Made by a program: the position numbers and the translations under genes
Notes under the pieces: model-generated
Seen by the model: the letters and a program-made list of their open reading frames with translations, nothing else
The model's database searches: none
What the model was told of the DNA's origin: nothing
Assembly (NCBI GenBank): GCA_022819855.1
Contig: JAJEGN010000003.1
Location: forward strand, 1 to 64,000
Source: Gammaproteobacteria bacterium
GTDB taxonomy: Bacteria > Pseudomonadota > Gammaproteobacteria > Steroidobacterales > Rariloculaceae
DNA length: 64,000 nt
Direction of reading: 5' to 3'
Part shown: positions 1 through 8,737 of the stretch, piece by piece
Layout: each line of letters begins with the position of its first letter
How positions within the stretch are numbered: the first letter of the stretch is position 1

Positions 1-1
1 C

Positions 2-502
2 GAGACCCGGCGCGTCTACATCGGCAAGGAACACGTCAACATCGAAGCGGCACACTCGCCGACGGGCGACATCATCGGGTTCTGGGACGACGACAAGCTG
101 GTGATGTGGACCAAGTGGGTGCAGCCGGCGGACTACCTGCGCGGGATGCCACTGACGAGCAACCAGTTCGAGATGGTGGAGACCTGGCAGCAGGTGGTGC
201 ACGAGGACGGGGCACGGCAGCTTGTGACGCAGGTGACGTTCTACGATCCGCTGGTGCTGTTGCGGTCGCAGTCGGCGGTGTACACGCACGATTCGCGTCC
301 GGACCTTGAAGAGGTGGGGGTGCGGATCCGCAACTGGGAGTGTGCGAACAGCAGCAACTCGTACCTGGACGAGGACGGCAACACGCAGTTCTATCTGCCG
401 GGCGATCCGGAGTACAAGGACCCGCGCGGGTTCACGGACTTTCCCGAGTTGCCCGGGCAGTCGCTCGACCCGATTTTCGACGCCGAGGGAGCGGTGCAGT
501 AG
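2..502 (+). CDS. C-terminal part of an uncharacterised secreted protein (four-cysteine 'IGFWD' family), 5' truncated
   Basis: An open frame runs from base 2 to a TAG at 500-502, so the gene starts before the window; 166 residues are visible. It contains IIGFWDDDKLVMWTKWV, which aligns with the IGFWDGDTLITWTSNIQGW segment of the full-length proteins at 7292-8662 and 36594-37925, and further on FYDPLVLL, matching FYDPEAL in the 7292 protein. It is therefore a more distant member of the same family, whose function I do not know. The relatives carry signal peptides, so this one is probably exported too, though its N-terminus is not visible. The next gene downstream is a TonB-dependent receptor. 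Coding sense is clear; the assignment rests on one conserved block and overall resemblance. Confidence 0.75.
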   Translation, partial: ETRRVYIGKEHVNIEAAHSPTGDIIGFWDDDKLVMWTKWVQPADYLRGMPLTSNQFEMVETWQQVVHEDGARQLVTQVTFYDPLVLLRSQSAVYTHDSRPDLEEVGVRIRNWECANSSNSYLDEDGNTQFYLPGDPEYKDPRGFTDFPELPGQSLDPIFDAEGAVQ

Positions 503-699
503 CGAAACCCGCAGTAACAAACAGGTTAGCGTCGCCTGCGTACTGCCGATTCCAGGGAGCGATTCGCGGCCCATCCGCGGGGGTATAAATTTCCGGCGGA
601 TTTTGTTAAGTTTTCACCGTTGCGAATCGCACTCAGATATGTATTATTCTGACTCGAATTTTCGCTCACCTGCGGGACAGCGTTCGTAGCAGCGGACTT

Positions 700-727
700 T
701 TGACATGCGCGATCCTATTTTTATTTT
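700..727 (+). promoter_or_regulatory. Candidate sigma70 promoter of the TonB receptor at 771
   Basis: A perfect -35 box TTGACA lies at 700-705 and TATTTT at 722-727, separated by 16 bases. Transcription would start near 735, giving a leader of about 36 bases with the ribosome site AAGAGGAG at 757-764. An in-frame ATG at 705 overlaps this promoter, so 771 is the better start. The stretch 503-699 is AT-richer than its surroundings and holds no gene I can see. Confidence 0.45.
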
Positions 728-770
728 CTGTGCAGCCCTTCGCTGCGGCAATTCCCAAGAGGAGATACCC

Positions 771-3386
771 ATGCGAACATTGCATCGGGCGGCGATCTTT
801 TCCATTTCCGCGATTCTGCTGACGGCGTTCGCCGTCGGTTCGGGCAATGCGCTGGCCCAGGAGGATGGCGCCGCACCGGCCGGGCCCATCGAGGAAGTCA
901 CCGTCGTCGGATCCCGGCGGCGCGACCGGTCGGCTTCGGAGTCGCCGGTGCCGGTCGATGTCGTAACCGGCGACGAGTTCCTCGCTCACGGCGACAGCGA
1001 CATGGATTCGCTGATCGCGGCCATGGTGCCGTCCTACAACGTCGCTCAGGAACCGATCAGCGACGCGGCAACGTTCATACGACCGGCGACGTTGCGCTCC
1101 CTGCCGCCCGACGCCACGCTCGTTCTCGTCAACGGCAAGCGGCGCCACCGCGCGGCCGTCATCGCGCTGCTTGGCGCGGGTATTTCCGGTGGTTCCCAGG
1201 GCCCCGACCTGTCCGTCATTCCGGCAATCGCGCTCGATCGGCTCGAGGTGCTGCGCGACGGCGCCTCGGCGCAGTACGGGTCCGACGCCATCGCCGGCAT
1301 CATGAACTTCGTGCTCAAGGAAAACGCCGACGGCGCGACCATCGATGCCAAGTGGGGCAGCCACTTCGAGGGCGACGGCGACTCCATGACGTTCGCGGCC
1401 AACGCCGGATTTGCGTTGACCGATGCCGGGTTCGCGAACCTGAGTTTCGAATGGATGGAGGCGGACCCGACGAGCCGCAGCGCGCAGCGCGGCGATGCAC
1501 AGGGGCTGATCGACGCCGGCAACACTCATGTGCGTCAGCCTGCGGCGCAGATCTGGGGGGCTCCGGAGATTTCCGGCGACGTCAAGATGTTCGGAAACTT
1601 CGGCATCGACCTCGGCAACGGCAGCGAAGCCTACGCCTTCGGCAACTATGCCAAGCGGCAGGTGGAGGGCGGCTTCTACTATCGTAATCCGCACACTCGC
1701 GGTGGCGTGTTCCGCGGCCCCGTGATCGATGGGACACCGACCGTGAAGGTGGCCGACTTCTCCGGTGCGACGACTGCATTGATCGATTCGGGTATGGATC
1801 TGGCCGACGCGGTCAAGGCCGTGGCCGCGGATGGGGGTTGTCCCATCGTGTTCATCAACGACAACGTGCCTGACGCCGGCGCGCTGTCCGAGATATCCGG
1901 GCGCGACGATTGCTATTCGCTGATAAGCCGGTTCCCGGGCGGTTTCACGCCACAGTTCGGCGGTTTCATCGACGACCTGAGCCTCGCCGGCGGCGTACGC
2001 GGCGAACTCGATTCCGGCTGGTTCTACGACGTCAGCGCGGTCGCCGGCACCAGCGAGGCCGCGTTCTACATCTACAACACCATCAACCCGCAGCTCTTCA
2101 CGCAAATGGACGCCATCGATACGTACTACCACGCCGGCACGTACGTCGAGACAGATCGCGTCTTCAACTTCGACATGTCGCGGCAGGTTGACACGGGCGG
2201 TTACGCGCCGGTCAACGTCGCCTGGGGGCTCGAATACCGCGACGAAACGTTCGAAATCCGCAACGGCGAACCGAATTCGTTCTTCATCGATCCGAATCTC
2301 GCCGCACAGGGTTTCGGCGTCGGTTCCAACGGATTTCCGGGGTTTCAGCCCGGCGATTCGGGCGCGAACACGGTCAGCGCCTATGGCGCGTACATCGACG
2401 TCGAGGCCGACGTGAGCGAGCGATGGCTGATCGGCGGCGCGCTGCGATGGGAGGATTACAACGAATTCGGTTCCACCCTCGACGGCAAGATTGCCGCGCG
2501 TGTTCAGCTCGGACGCAACGTCGCGCTGCGCGGCGCGATCAGCACGGGCTTCCGGGTCCCCACCGCGGGCCAGGCGAACCTCAGGAATGTCACCACCGAG
2601 TTTCAGGCGGGCATGCTCGCCGACATCGCCACCTTGCCGCCGACCAACCCGGTCGCGCAGCAGAAGGGAGCCACGGCGCTGACGCCCGAGGAGTCGGTCA
2701 ACACGACGCTGGGCCTGGTTTTCGACGCCGGGATCGCGGACGTGACCATCGATTACTACAACATCGAGATCGAAGACCGCATCTCGTTCACCAGCCGCTT
2801 CACCCTGACTCCGGAAGACATCCGCTCGTTGCTCGCCGCCGGAGTCACCGACGCTCAGAGCTTCTCCTCGGTGCGGTTCTTCTCCAACCAGCAAACCGTC
2901 GAAGCCTCGGGCGTCGATGTGGTGCTGTCGGTACCGTTCGGGCTGGGTTCGGGCGATTCGCAGTTCACGGTTGTGGCCAACTGGTCGGATGTGGATCTGA
3001 CGCGTTTCGATCCCAACTTCACGAGCGACAACCGGCGCCTGCAGATCGAACAGGGTCGTCCGGACTCGCGAATCACGGCAACCTGGACTCACTCACAGGG
3101 CTCGTGGCGTGTCATGGGGCGCCTGCGCAACTACGGCGAGTACTACGACGCGCCGACCAACGACGGCTCGGTGGCGTTCTATCCCTCCTCGAGCACCGTG
3201 TTCGATTTCGAAGCGGCCTTCGATGTCAACGACTCGATGTCGATACTGGTGGGACTGCAGAACGCGTTCGACGAGTATCCCTCGACGAACCCGCATGGTG
3301 AGGTTGCCGGCCTGATCTATCCGGAGCAGTCTCCGTTCAGCTTCAACGGCGGCTACTACTACCTGCGCGCGAACTGGCAGCTATAA
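771..3386 (+). CDS. TonB-dependent outer-membrane receptor (1 of 3)
   Basis: An 871-residue receptor expected to form a 22-strand outer-membrane barrel and import a bulky ligand using TonB energy. The signal peptide ends near residue 30 (GNALAQ). A TonB-box-like EEVTVVGSR follows at about 41-49, then the plug (about 55-175) with LVLVNGKRRHRAA and LRDGASAQYGSDAIAG, shared almost word for word with the receptors at 3641 and 20608. The chain ends YYLRANWQL, a final strand ending in Leu rather than Phe. The start at 771 is supported by AAGAGGAG seven bases upstream; an in-frame ATG at 705 lies in the promoter. A strong terminator follows the stop. The ligand is unknown; no siderophore or vitamin genes are adjacent. 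Confidence 0.93.
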   Translation: MRTLHRAAIFSISAILLTAFAVGSGNALAQEDGAAPAGPIEEVTVVGSRRRDRSASESPVPVDVVTGDEFLAHGDSDMDSLIAAMVPSYNVAQEPISDAATFIRPATLRSLPPDATLVLVNGKRRHRAAVIALLGAGISGGSQGPDLSVIPAIALDRLEVLRDGASAQYGSDAIAGIMNFVLKENADGATIDAKWGSHFEGDGDSMTFAANAGFALTDAGFANLSFEWMEADPTSRSAQRGDAQGLIDAGNTHVRQPAAQIWGAPEISGDVKMFGNFGIDLGNGSEAYAFGNYAKRQVEGGFYYRNPHTRGGVFRGPVIDGTPTVKVADFSGATTALIDSGMDLADAVKAVAADGGCPIVFINDNVPDAGALSEISGRDDCYSLISRFPGGFTPQFGGFIDDLSLAGGVRGELDSGWFYDVSAVAGTSEAAFYIYNTINPQLFTQMDAIDTYYHAGTYVETDRVFNFDMSRQVDTGGYAPVNVAWGLEYRDETFEIRNGEPNSFFIDPNLAAQGFGVGSNGFPGFQPGDSGANTVSAYGAYIDVEADVSERWLIGGALRWEDYNEFGSTLDGKIAARVQLGRNVALRGAISTGFRVPTAGQANLRNVTTEFQAGMLADIATLPPTNPVAQQKGATALTPEESVNTTLGLVFDAGIADVTIDYYNIEIEDRISFTSRFTLTPEDIRSLLAAGVTDAQSFSSVRFFSNQQTVEASGVDVVLSVPFGLGSGDSQFTVVANWSDVDLTRFDPNFTSDNRRLQIEQGRPDSRITATWTHSQGSWRVMGRLRNYGEYYDAPTNDGSVAFYPSSSTVFDFEAAFDVNDSMSILVGLQNAFDEYPSTNPHGEVAGLIYPEQSPFSFNGGYYYLRANWQL

Positions 3387-3408
3387 CGGCGTAGGCTGAA
3401 TCGCACGA

Positions 3409-3453
3409 CCGGGCCGCGCGTCTGTTCCAGGCGTCGCGGCCCGGCGTCGTTTT
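3409..3453 (+). terminator. Rho-independent terminator after the first TonB receptor
   Basis: A perfect 10-bp stem (CCGGGCCGCG at 3409-3418 with CGCGGCCCGG at 3435-3444) encloses a 16-base loop and is followed by a T run at 3450-3453. It sits 22 bases after the stop of the 771 receptor. It also lies just beyond the end of the fossil minus-strand reading frame at 3458, so it may once have served both strands. Confidence 0.7.
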
Positions 3454-3457
3454 ACGG

Positions 3458-3645
3458 TCAGAACTCGTAGCGGATGCCGAGGGAAGCCGAGAACCTGCCG
3501 ACGTCCTCGAACCGCTGTCTGCCCTCGAACGGGGTCACGCCTTCGGCCTGCACGGGCCGGTGGCCGCGGATCGTGGTCCAAAGTCGTCGTCGCTGACATC
3601 GTCAAACTCGGACCAACGCACGGTAAGATAGAGCGCAGCGATGCA
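3458..3645 (-). pseudogene. Remnant of the 3' end of an outer-membrane beta-barrel gene
   Basis: On the minus strand the last codons before a TGA at 3458-3460 read RFSASLGIRYEF, an alternating hydrophobic strand ending in Phe, the classic C-terminal signature recognised by the BAM machinery. Preceding residues are VTPFEGRQRFEDVG. In another minus-strand frame, just upstream, ALYLTVRWSEFDDV (about 3600-3640) also looks like a barrel strand, so the two pieces seem separated by a frameshift. The 5' part is gone: the neighbouring plus-strand receptor starts at 3641. I read this as the tail of a decayed outer-membrane protein gene that was convergent with the first receptor. It is short, so chance cannot be excluded. 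Confidence 0.42.
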
Positions 3646-6208
3646 CTGCTTGAACCCTCTACGCCCGATACGCAGGAGCCACCTTCCGCTCGGCATCGCC
3701 GCGGCGCTTGCGACCAGCGCATCCGCACTGGCCCAGGACGATGCCTCGACCCCCCAAATCAGTACTCCAGGCATCGAGGAGATCGTCGTTATCGGCAGCC
3801 GGGCCCGCGCGGAGGCGCTGGCCAACGAGTTGCCGGTGGGCGTCGACGCATTTCAGCGCGTCGATGTCGAGCGGGCCGGCGAAGCCGATCTCGGCGCCGT
3901 GCTGACCAAGCTCGCGCCGTCGTTCAACTATTCCCGCCAGGCGGTCGGCGACGGCGCCTTGCTGCGCGCGGCCACGCTCCGTGGCCTGAGCCCGGACCAG
4001 ACGCTCGTGCTCATCAACGGCAAGCGCCGGCACAACATGGCCTGGCTGCGGGTGCTCGACGGCGTGATCGGCTACGGCGCCGGCGGCACGGACCTCGGCG
4101 CCATTCCGGCAAGCGCCGTGGCCCGGGTAGAGGTCCTGCGCGATGGCGCCGCCGCGCAATACGGGTCCGACGCGATCGCGGGCGTCATCAACCTCGAGCT
4201 TCGCGACCGCGCCGACGGCGGCGAAATCACGATTCATGGAGGATCGGGCGATGGCAGCGGTTCGCGGCTCGGCGCGTCGTTCAACGGTGGCGTGACGCTC
4301 GGCGACGACGGCTTTCTCAACATCACCGCGGAGTGGTTCAAGGAAGACCCCTTGCAGCGCAACGGCGGCAACGGCGGCCTCGATCCCGATTACCAGGACA
4401 AGCTCATCGTCCACAGTTCACCGGACGTCGACAACGCCTTCCTGTTCCTGAACGCCGCCGTACCGGCGGGCGACGCGGCGGAGTTCTACGCGTTCGGCGG
4501 CCTCTCCCGCCGCGAGGGTCTGGCGAGCGGTGCGTACCGGTTCCGCTACAACTACTGGGATGGCCTGCAGTCTGGCAACGACACCTGGGATTTCGTGGTC
4601 CCGAACTTCATCAACTTCCACGAACGCAACACGCATCCGGTCTACCCGAATGGCTTCCTGCCGTATGAGGAATCCCGCATCGATGACGTTTCCGCCGTAT
4701 TCGGCTGGCGCGGCGACGTGTCGGGCTGGGATCTCGATCTGAGCGCCGCTTACGGGCGCAACGAGTACGACTTCGGCGTGAGCGACACGATAAACGCGTC
4801 GATCGGCGCTCACTATCTCGATCGCAATCCCGGAGCGAGCATCGACCGGATCATTGCCAATGCCGGGCCGCGCAGCGGCCACAGCGGCGGCATCGAGTTC
4901 GATCAATTGACGCTCAACGTGGATGTCCGCCGGACATTCGGCGATTCGGCATTGAACGCCGTGGCGGCCGGATTCGAACATCGTCTCGAGAACTACCGGC
5001 AGATCGCCGGAGACGAAGCCGCGTGGTCCTGCGGCCTGCCTCACGCGGCGGACTATGGCGGCTTCGCGGTCGGGCCCGACGGCGCGCCGCTCGCCGGTAC
5101 CGTAGCCGCCTGCGGATTCCAGGGCTACCCGGGCTACAGTCCGCTCAATGCGCGGCTCAGCGACGACGATCGCGACAACAGCGGCGCCTACGTGGAACTC
5201 GAGTTCCAGCCGAGCGACGGCTTGTCGATCGGCGCGGCGCTGCGAACCGAGAGCTACAGCGATGCGGGCTCCCAGACCACCGGCAAGCTCGCGGCCCGTT
5301 TGCGGCTCGGTGAGCGCGTTGCCCTGCGCGGAGCACTGTCCACCGGGTTCCGCGCCCCGAGCCTGTCGCAGCGACGTTTCAATTCCATACTCTTCGTCGG
5401 CAGCGAGATGGGCCTCACGACGGTCTTCGCGGTCAATGAGGGTCACGAGGTGGCCCGGGCGTTCGGCGTGGAGTCTCTGGACCACGAAACTTCGGACAAT
5501 GTGAGCGCCGGCGTGGTCGTGACGCTCGACGAGCTCGAATTCAGCCTCGACGCCTATCGAACCCGAGTCTCCGACCGTGTCGTGCGGTCCCGGGGGATCG
5601 GCTGTGCGGGTATCGCCGCCTGCGACGCCGCACGGGTCGGCACGGCGGCGTTCTTCTTCAACGGCGTGGACACCGAAACGCAAGGGGCGGACCTGAGCGT
5701 GAGCTGGGGAACGCAGACCGCCGGCGGCCGGTTCCTGCTGTCGGCCAATGCCAACGTCAACCGGACCCGCATCGTCGATCGCAAGGCGCCTTCCGGCGCG
5801 CCTCCGGGTCTCGGCTTCGGCGACTACTTCGGCGGCTGGACGGCGGAACTCCTAGAACGCGGCCAGCCGCGCCGCCAGGCCAATCTGACCGCGGACTGGG
5901 AGCGGGCCGCCTACGGCGTGCTGGTCCGCCTGAACCACTACGGCGAGACGACCCAGCACCCGCTCGATACGGGTATGATCCGGATCGCCGCGGCCGCCAC
6001 GGTCGACGTTGAAGCCCGATTCAGCGCCGGCCGGCTGCGCGGCGCCCTCGGGATCAACAACATTGCGGACGAGTTGCCGACCGAACTGACGAAGACGCAC
6101 CTCGCGAACATTCTCTGGGGCATTCGCTACCCGACGGAGACGCCGTTCGGGCTGTTCGGGCGGTTCGTCTATCTTCGCTTGAGCGCGGATTTCGATTTCG
6201 GAGGGTAG
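3641..6208 (+). CDS. TonB-dependent outer-membrane receptor (2 of 3)
   Basis: An 855-residue receptor. The signal peptide ends at about residue 32 (SASALAQ), followed by a TonB-box-like IEEIVVIGSR and a plug with TLVLINGKRRHNMA and LRDGAAAQYGSDAIAG. Family and plug motifs match the receptor at 771, so the two look like diverged tandem duplicates, probably with different ligands because the barrel regions differ strongly. The C-terminus is unusual: the last strand YLRLSADFDF is followed by two glycines, whereas the outer-membrane sorting signal normally ends in an aromatic residue. No clear Shine-Dalgarno precedes the ATG. The stop is 13 bases from the end of the convergent DUF4159 gene. Confidence 0.92.
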   Translation: MHCLNPLRPIRRSHLPLGIAAALATSASALAQDDASTPQISTPGIEEIVVIGSRARAEALANELPVGVDAFQRVDVERAGEADLGAVLTKLAPSFNYSRQAVGDGALLRAATLRGLSPDQTLVLINGKRRHNMAWLRVLDGVIGYGAGGTDLGAIPASAVARVEVLRDGAAAQYGSDAIAGVINLELRDRADGGEITIHGGSGDGSGSRLGASFNGGVTLGDDGFLNITAEWFKEDPLQRNGGNGGLDPDYQDKLIVHSSPDVDNAFLFLNAAVPAGDAAEFYAFGGLSRREGLASGAYRFRYNYWDGLQSGNDTWDFVVPNFINFHERNTHPVYPNGFLPYEESRIDDVSAVFGWRGDVSGWDLDLSAAYGRNEYDFGVSDTINASIGAHYLDRNPGASIDRIIANAGPRSGHSGGIEFDQLTLNVDVRRTFGDSALNAVAAGFEHRLENYRQIAGDEAAWSCGLPHAADYGGFAVGPDGAPLAGTVAACGFQGYPGYSPLNARLSDDDRDNSGAYVELEFQPSDGLSIGAALRTESYSDAGSQTTGKLAARLRLGERVALRGALSTGFRAPSLSQRRFNSILFVGSEMGLTTVFAVNEGHEVARAFGVESLDHETSDNVSAGVVVTLDELEFSLDAYRTRVSDRVVRSRGIGCAGIAACDAARVGTAAFFFNGVDTETQGADLSVSWGTQTAGGRFLLSANANVNRTRIVDRKAPSGAPPGLGFGDYFGGWTAELLERGQPRRQANLTADWERAAYGVLVRLNHYGETTQHPLDTGMIRIAAAATVDVEARFSAGRLRGALGINNIADELPTELTKTHLANILWGIRYPTETPFGLFGRFVYLRLSADFDFGG

Positions 6209-6221
6209 GGCGGCCCGAGCC

Positions 6222-7046
6222 TCAGTGCGTCAGCGCATAGACGGCGAAGTTGACGCCGAGTCGAATCGAGGCGTTGGCCGCTTCCTGCGGGTAACGGTAT
6301 TCGTCCGCACGCTGCCAGCCGTCGGCGATGTCGTTGTTGAACGCGATCATGACCATGACCCGGTCGTCGTCATCGAGGATCGCGCGCCAGTGCGGCTCGG
6401 CGCCGTTGTTGCGGTAACCGCGCGGCAGGTGTTGCCAGGTCGGGATCTGCGGTCGGTCGCTCAAATCGTAAACGAGCTGAAAGATCGGGTGCGTGTCGGG
6501 CAGGTCGACGATCGGCCGGTCCGGAAATATTCGGTGCATCCCGGCAGCGAAGCCTTCCCACTCGACGGTGCCATAGAAGCTGTCGCAGAGCAGGAAGCCG
6601 CCGCGCAGCAGGTACTCGCGAAGTTTCGCGACCTGAGCGTCCGTGAGGTCCCAGGCGCCGACGAGCCCCGAGATCAGGAACGGCCAGTAGAACGCGTCGA
6701 TGTCGTCGTCGAGGTTCACGGGCTGTTCGACGACGCGCACGTCGATCATCGTAAGTCGGTCGAGCAGACGCGCGAACGTGCGGTCGCCTTCCGGATAATC
6801 GACGGTCCAGGCGGTTCCGCCGCGCCGCCAGTCCCCGCCGCCGACGCCGAGCGCGTAGCCGCGCCGCGCCTGTGGGAACATCAGGCGGCCGACCACGAAC
6901 TCACCGGGATCCTGATAGCCGAAATCGATATCGGGATCCCGGTACCAGCCGCGTTCGATGCTCGGAAACTCGCGCCAGGCTTTCTGCGCCGAGGCGATGT
7001 GAGGAGCAATGAGGCTCAGGATTATGAGGACGGCTGGGAGGCGCAT
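6222..7046 (-). CDS. DUF4159 domain-containing exported protein
   Basis: 274 residues with a signal peptide (MRLPAVLIILSLIAPHIASA). The mature part matches DUF4159: WTVDYPEGDRTFARLL, then ISGLVGAWDLTDAQVAKLREYLLRGG, and the FLLCDSFYG segment. The domain resembles glutamine-amidotransferase-like or ThuA-like folds that occur in periplasmic proteins of uncertain role, often beside outer-membrane or moxR-type clusters; no catalytic activity is established. It ends against the second TonB receptor (convergent) and is divergent from the secreted protein at 7292, with 245 bases between the two starts. That gap holds only candidate promoter sequence. Confidence 0.85.
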   Translation of the reverse strand: MRLPAVLIILSLIAPHIASAQKAWREFPSIERGWYRDPDIDFGYQDPGEFVVGRLMFPQARRGYALGVGGGDWRRGGTAWTVDYPEGDRTFARLLDRLTMIDVRVVEQPVNLDDDIDAFYWPFLISGLVGAWDLTDAQVAKLREYLLRGGFLLCDSFYGTVEWEGFAAGMHRIFPDRPIVDLPDTHPIFQLVYDLSDRPQIPTWQHLPRGYRNNGAEPHWRAILDDDDRVMVMIAFNNDIADGWQRADEYRYPQEAANASIRLGVNFAVYALTH

Positions 7047-7291
7047 CGATCGTTACTGTATCAGCACGCAAGCGTGACCGCGACGGGCCGGGAAATCCGC
7101 GCTGGACGCGCGCGGCGCTGCGGTCTGGAATCGGCGTTCGGTGACGGTTCCGGATACGTCGCGCCAGCGCAGCGCGATTGCTTCCAGCTATCGCTTGTCT
7201 GACAATTTCGGTCTACCATATCCGGCCTGCGTTGCCAGGCTCGCCAACATTCGGGGGCATCGCGGCGCGCCGACCGGACGAGGGAATAACT

Positions 7292-8662
7292 ATGACCAGA
7301 AACCGTGCATGGAGCCTGCCCGTACTGGCGGCGGTCCTGTTGGGTTCGCAGGCGCCGGCCCAGCAGGTTGCGGAAATCGATTTCGAGAGCGTGGGCCGGG
7401 CCTGGCCGCTCGAGCACGACCTCAACGAGTACGAGCTCGTCGGCGCCACGATGCGGGTCCCCGGCACGTTTCGGCGTGACCCGAACGCATTTACGGGCTC
7501 GGCACGCTCCGGCGAGACGCCGCCCGGCATCGAGCCGCTCGAGCGGGACCTCTTCACTTCCGACGACTTCTACAAGGACCGCGAACTCTGGAGCGATCCG
7601 CGTTACTTCCGCTGCAACAGTCCCGGTGCGATCGAGGACATGTGGGGCGGTAACGCCAACGCTCTGATCGGCGACGATCCACCGGCATCGGCGCCGTGGG
7701 GTCATTGCGAACGCGATTATCCGCGCGAGTCGATCGTGAGTCCCTACCCGTTTGAAACCGCGCAGGAACACTACGAAGCGTTGCTCGAGGAGACGCGTCA
7801 GCGCGGCGGGCCGACGGAGCATACGTACGCGACGGTACCGGGCGAATGGACCGGCCGCTACATGCATCCCGGCCGCACGCCGGGCAACCAGTACTGGTTC
7901 CGCACGCGGCACCTGCAGGTGCCGACCCTGCTGTCGGTCCTGACCGAGGAATATCAGACCCGGTTCGTACAGGAGGTCTACCACCAGGGCAACACCAATG
8001 CCGCGCAGTGGCCTTCGGCCTATTGCTGGCCCGAAGGCTTCATGCGGCGCTGGCACTCCGCGGCGGTCTGGGAGCATCACATCATGGTGACGCCGAACAT
8101 GGTGCAGATACTGGCCGGCGTCGCACGCAACTTCATCACGAACATCCACATCGGCCGCGAGTTCAACATGGAAGGCCGCGTACCGCGGCTCGGCGCCGAC
8201 GTGCCGCGCTGGTACGGCGAGACGATCGGCTTCTGGGACGGGGACACGCTGATCACCTGGACTTCGAACATCCAGGGCTGGAAGACGCACGCGGCGTTCG
8301 ATCATTCCAATTTCATGCAGACGATCGAGATCTATACGCCGAACCGGGACGAGGACGGCAACTTCCTCGGTCTCAACCACGAAGCGATCTTCTACGACCC
8401 CGAGGCGCTCGCCGAACCCGTGCGGATCGTCAGGAACTACCTCAAGACGAGCGGCTTCGAGGAGGGCGACCCGTACGTCTTCATCGAGTGCATACAGACG
8501 ATCTTCCCGGTCGATGGCAGGGCGACGCCGGTGTCGCCGGGCCAGGTGATCGAGTACAAGGTGCCCGACATGTACGGGCGTCCCTGGGCACAGCTTTGGG
8601 ACGAGTATTTCGAGCAGCACATGGAGCGGTCCGAAGAAGAGGACATCTTCAGCTTTGAGTAG
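7292..8662 (+). CDS. Uncharacterised secreted protein, four-cysteine 'IGFWD' family
   Basis: 456 residues. The signal peptide ends near residue 23 (GSQAPAQQ). I recognise no named domain. Pairwise reading against the protein at 36594-37925 shows long conserved blocks: RCNSP, the GDDPP..APWG.C.RDYPR region, IVSPYPF.TA..HYEALLEE, YCWPEGFMRR, RWYGETIGFWDG (about residue 305) and a C-terminal MYGRPW..LW. Four cysteines recur at RCNSP, HCERDYP, YCWPEGF and ECI, suggesting two disulfides in the periplasm. The start at 7292 has a GACGAGGG site seven bases upstream; an in-frame ATG at 7178 would destroy the signal peptide. The next gene encodes a DUF6152 protein 75 bases on, so they may be co-transcribed. 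The function is unknown. Confidence 0.85.
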   Translation: MTRNRAWSLPVLAAVLLGSQAPAQQVAEIDFESVGRAWPLEHDLNEYELVGATMRVPGTFRRDPNAFTGSARSGETPPGIEPLERDLFTSDDFYKDRELWSDPRYFRCNSPGAIEDMWGGNANALIGDDPPASAPWGHCERDYPRESIVSPYPFETAQEHYEALLEETRQRGGPTEHTYATVPGEWTGRYMHPGRTPGNQYWFRTRHLQVPTLLSVLTEEYQTRFVQEVYHQGNTNAAQWPSAYCWPEGFMRRWHSAAVWEHHIMVTPNMVQILAGVARNFITNIHIGREFNMEGRVPRLGADVPRWYGETIGFWDGDTLITWTSNIQGWKTHAAFDHSNFMQTIEIYTPNRDEDGNFLGLNHEAIFYDPEALAEPVRIVRNYLKTSGFEEGDPYVFIECIQTIFPVDGRATPVSPGQVIEYKVPDMYGRPWAQLWDEYFEQHMERSEEEDIFSFE

Positions 8663-8737
8663 GCTTCACGCGGCGACGGCTGGCGATACGCTACAATCAA
8701 GGTCGTCCCGCAGACCCGTTCAGGAGAGATTCGAACA

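Noticed and set aside
666..3092. A very long minus-strand open frame of 808 codons opposite the first TonB receptor
   Set aside because: It is rich in Arg, Val, Asp and His with no domain or signal sequence, as expected from the antisense of GC-rich coding DNA; the plus strand carries a clear receptor.
4418..5683. A 421-codon minus-strand frame opposite the second TonB receptor
   Set aside because: Same composition bias and no recognisable motif; it is an antisense shadow.
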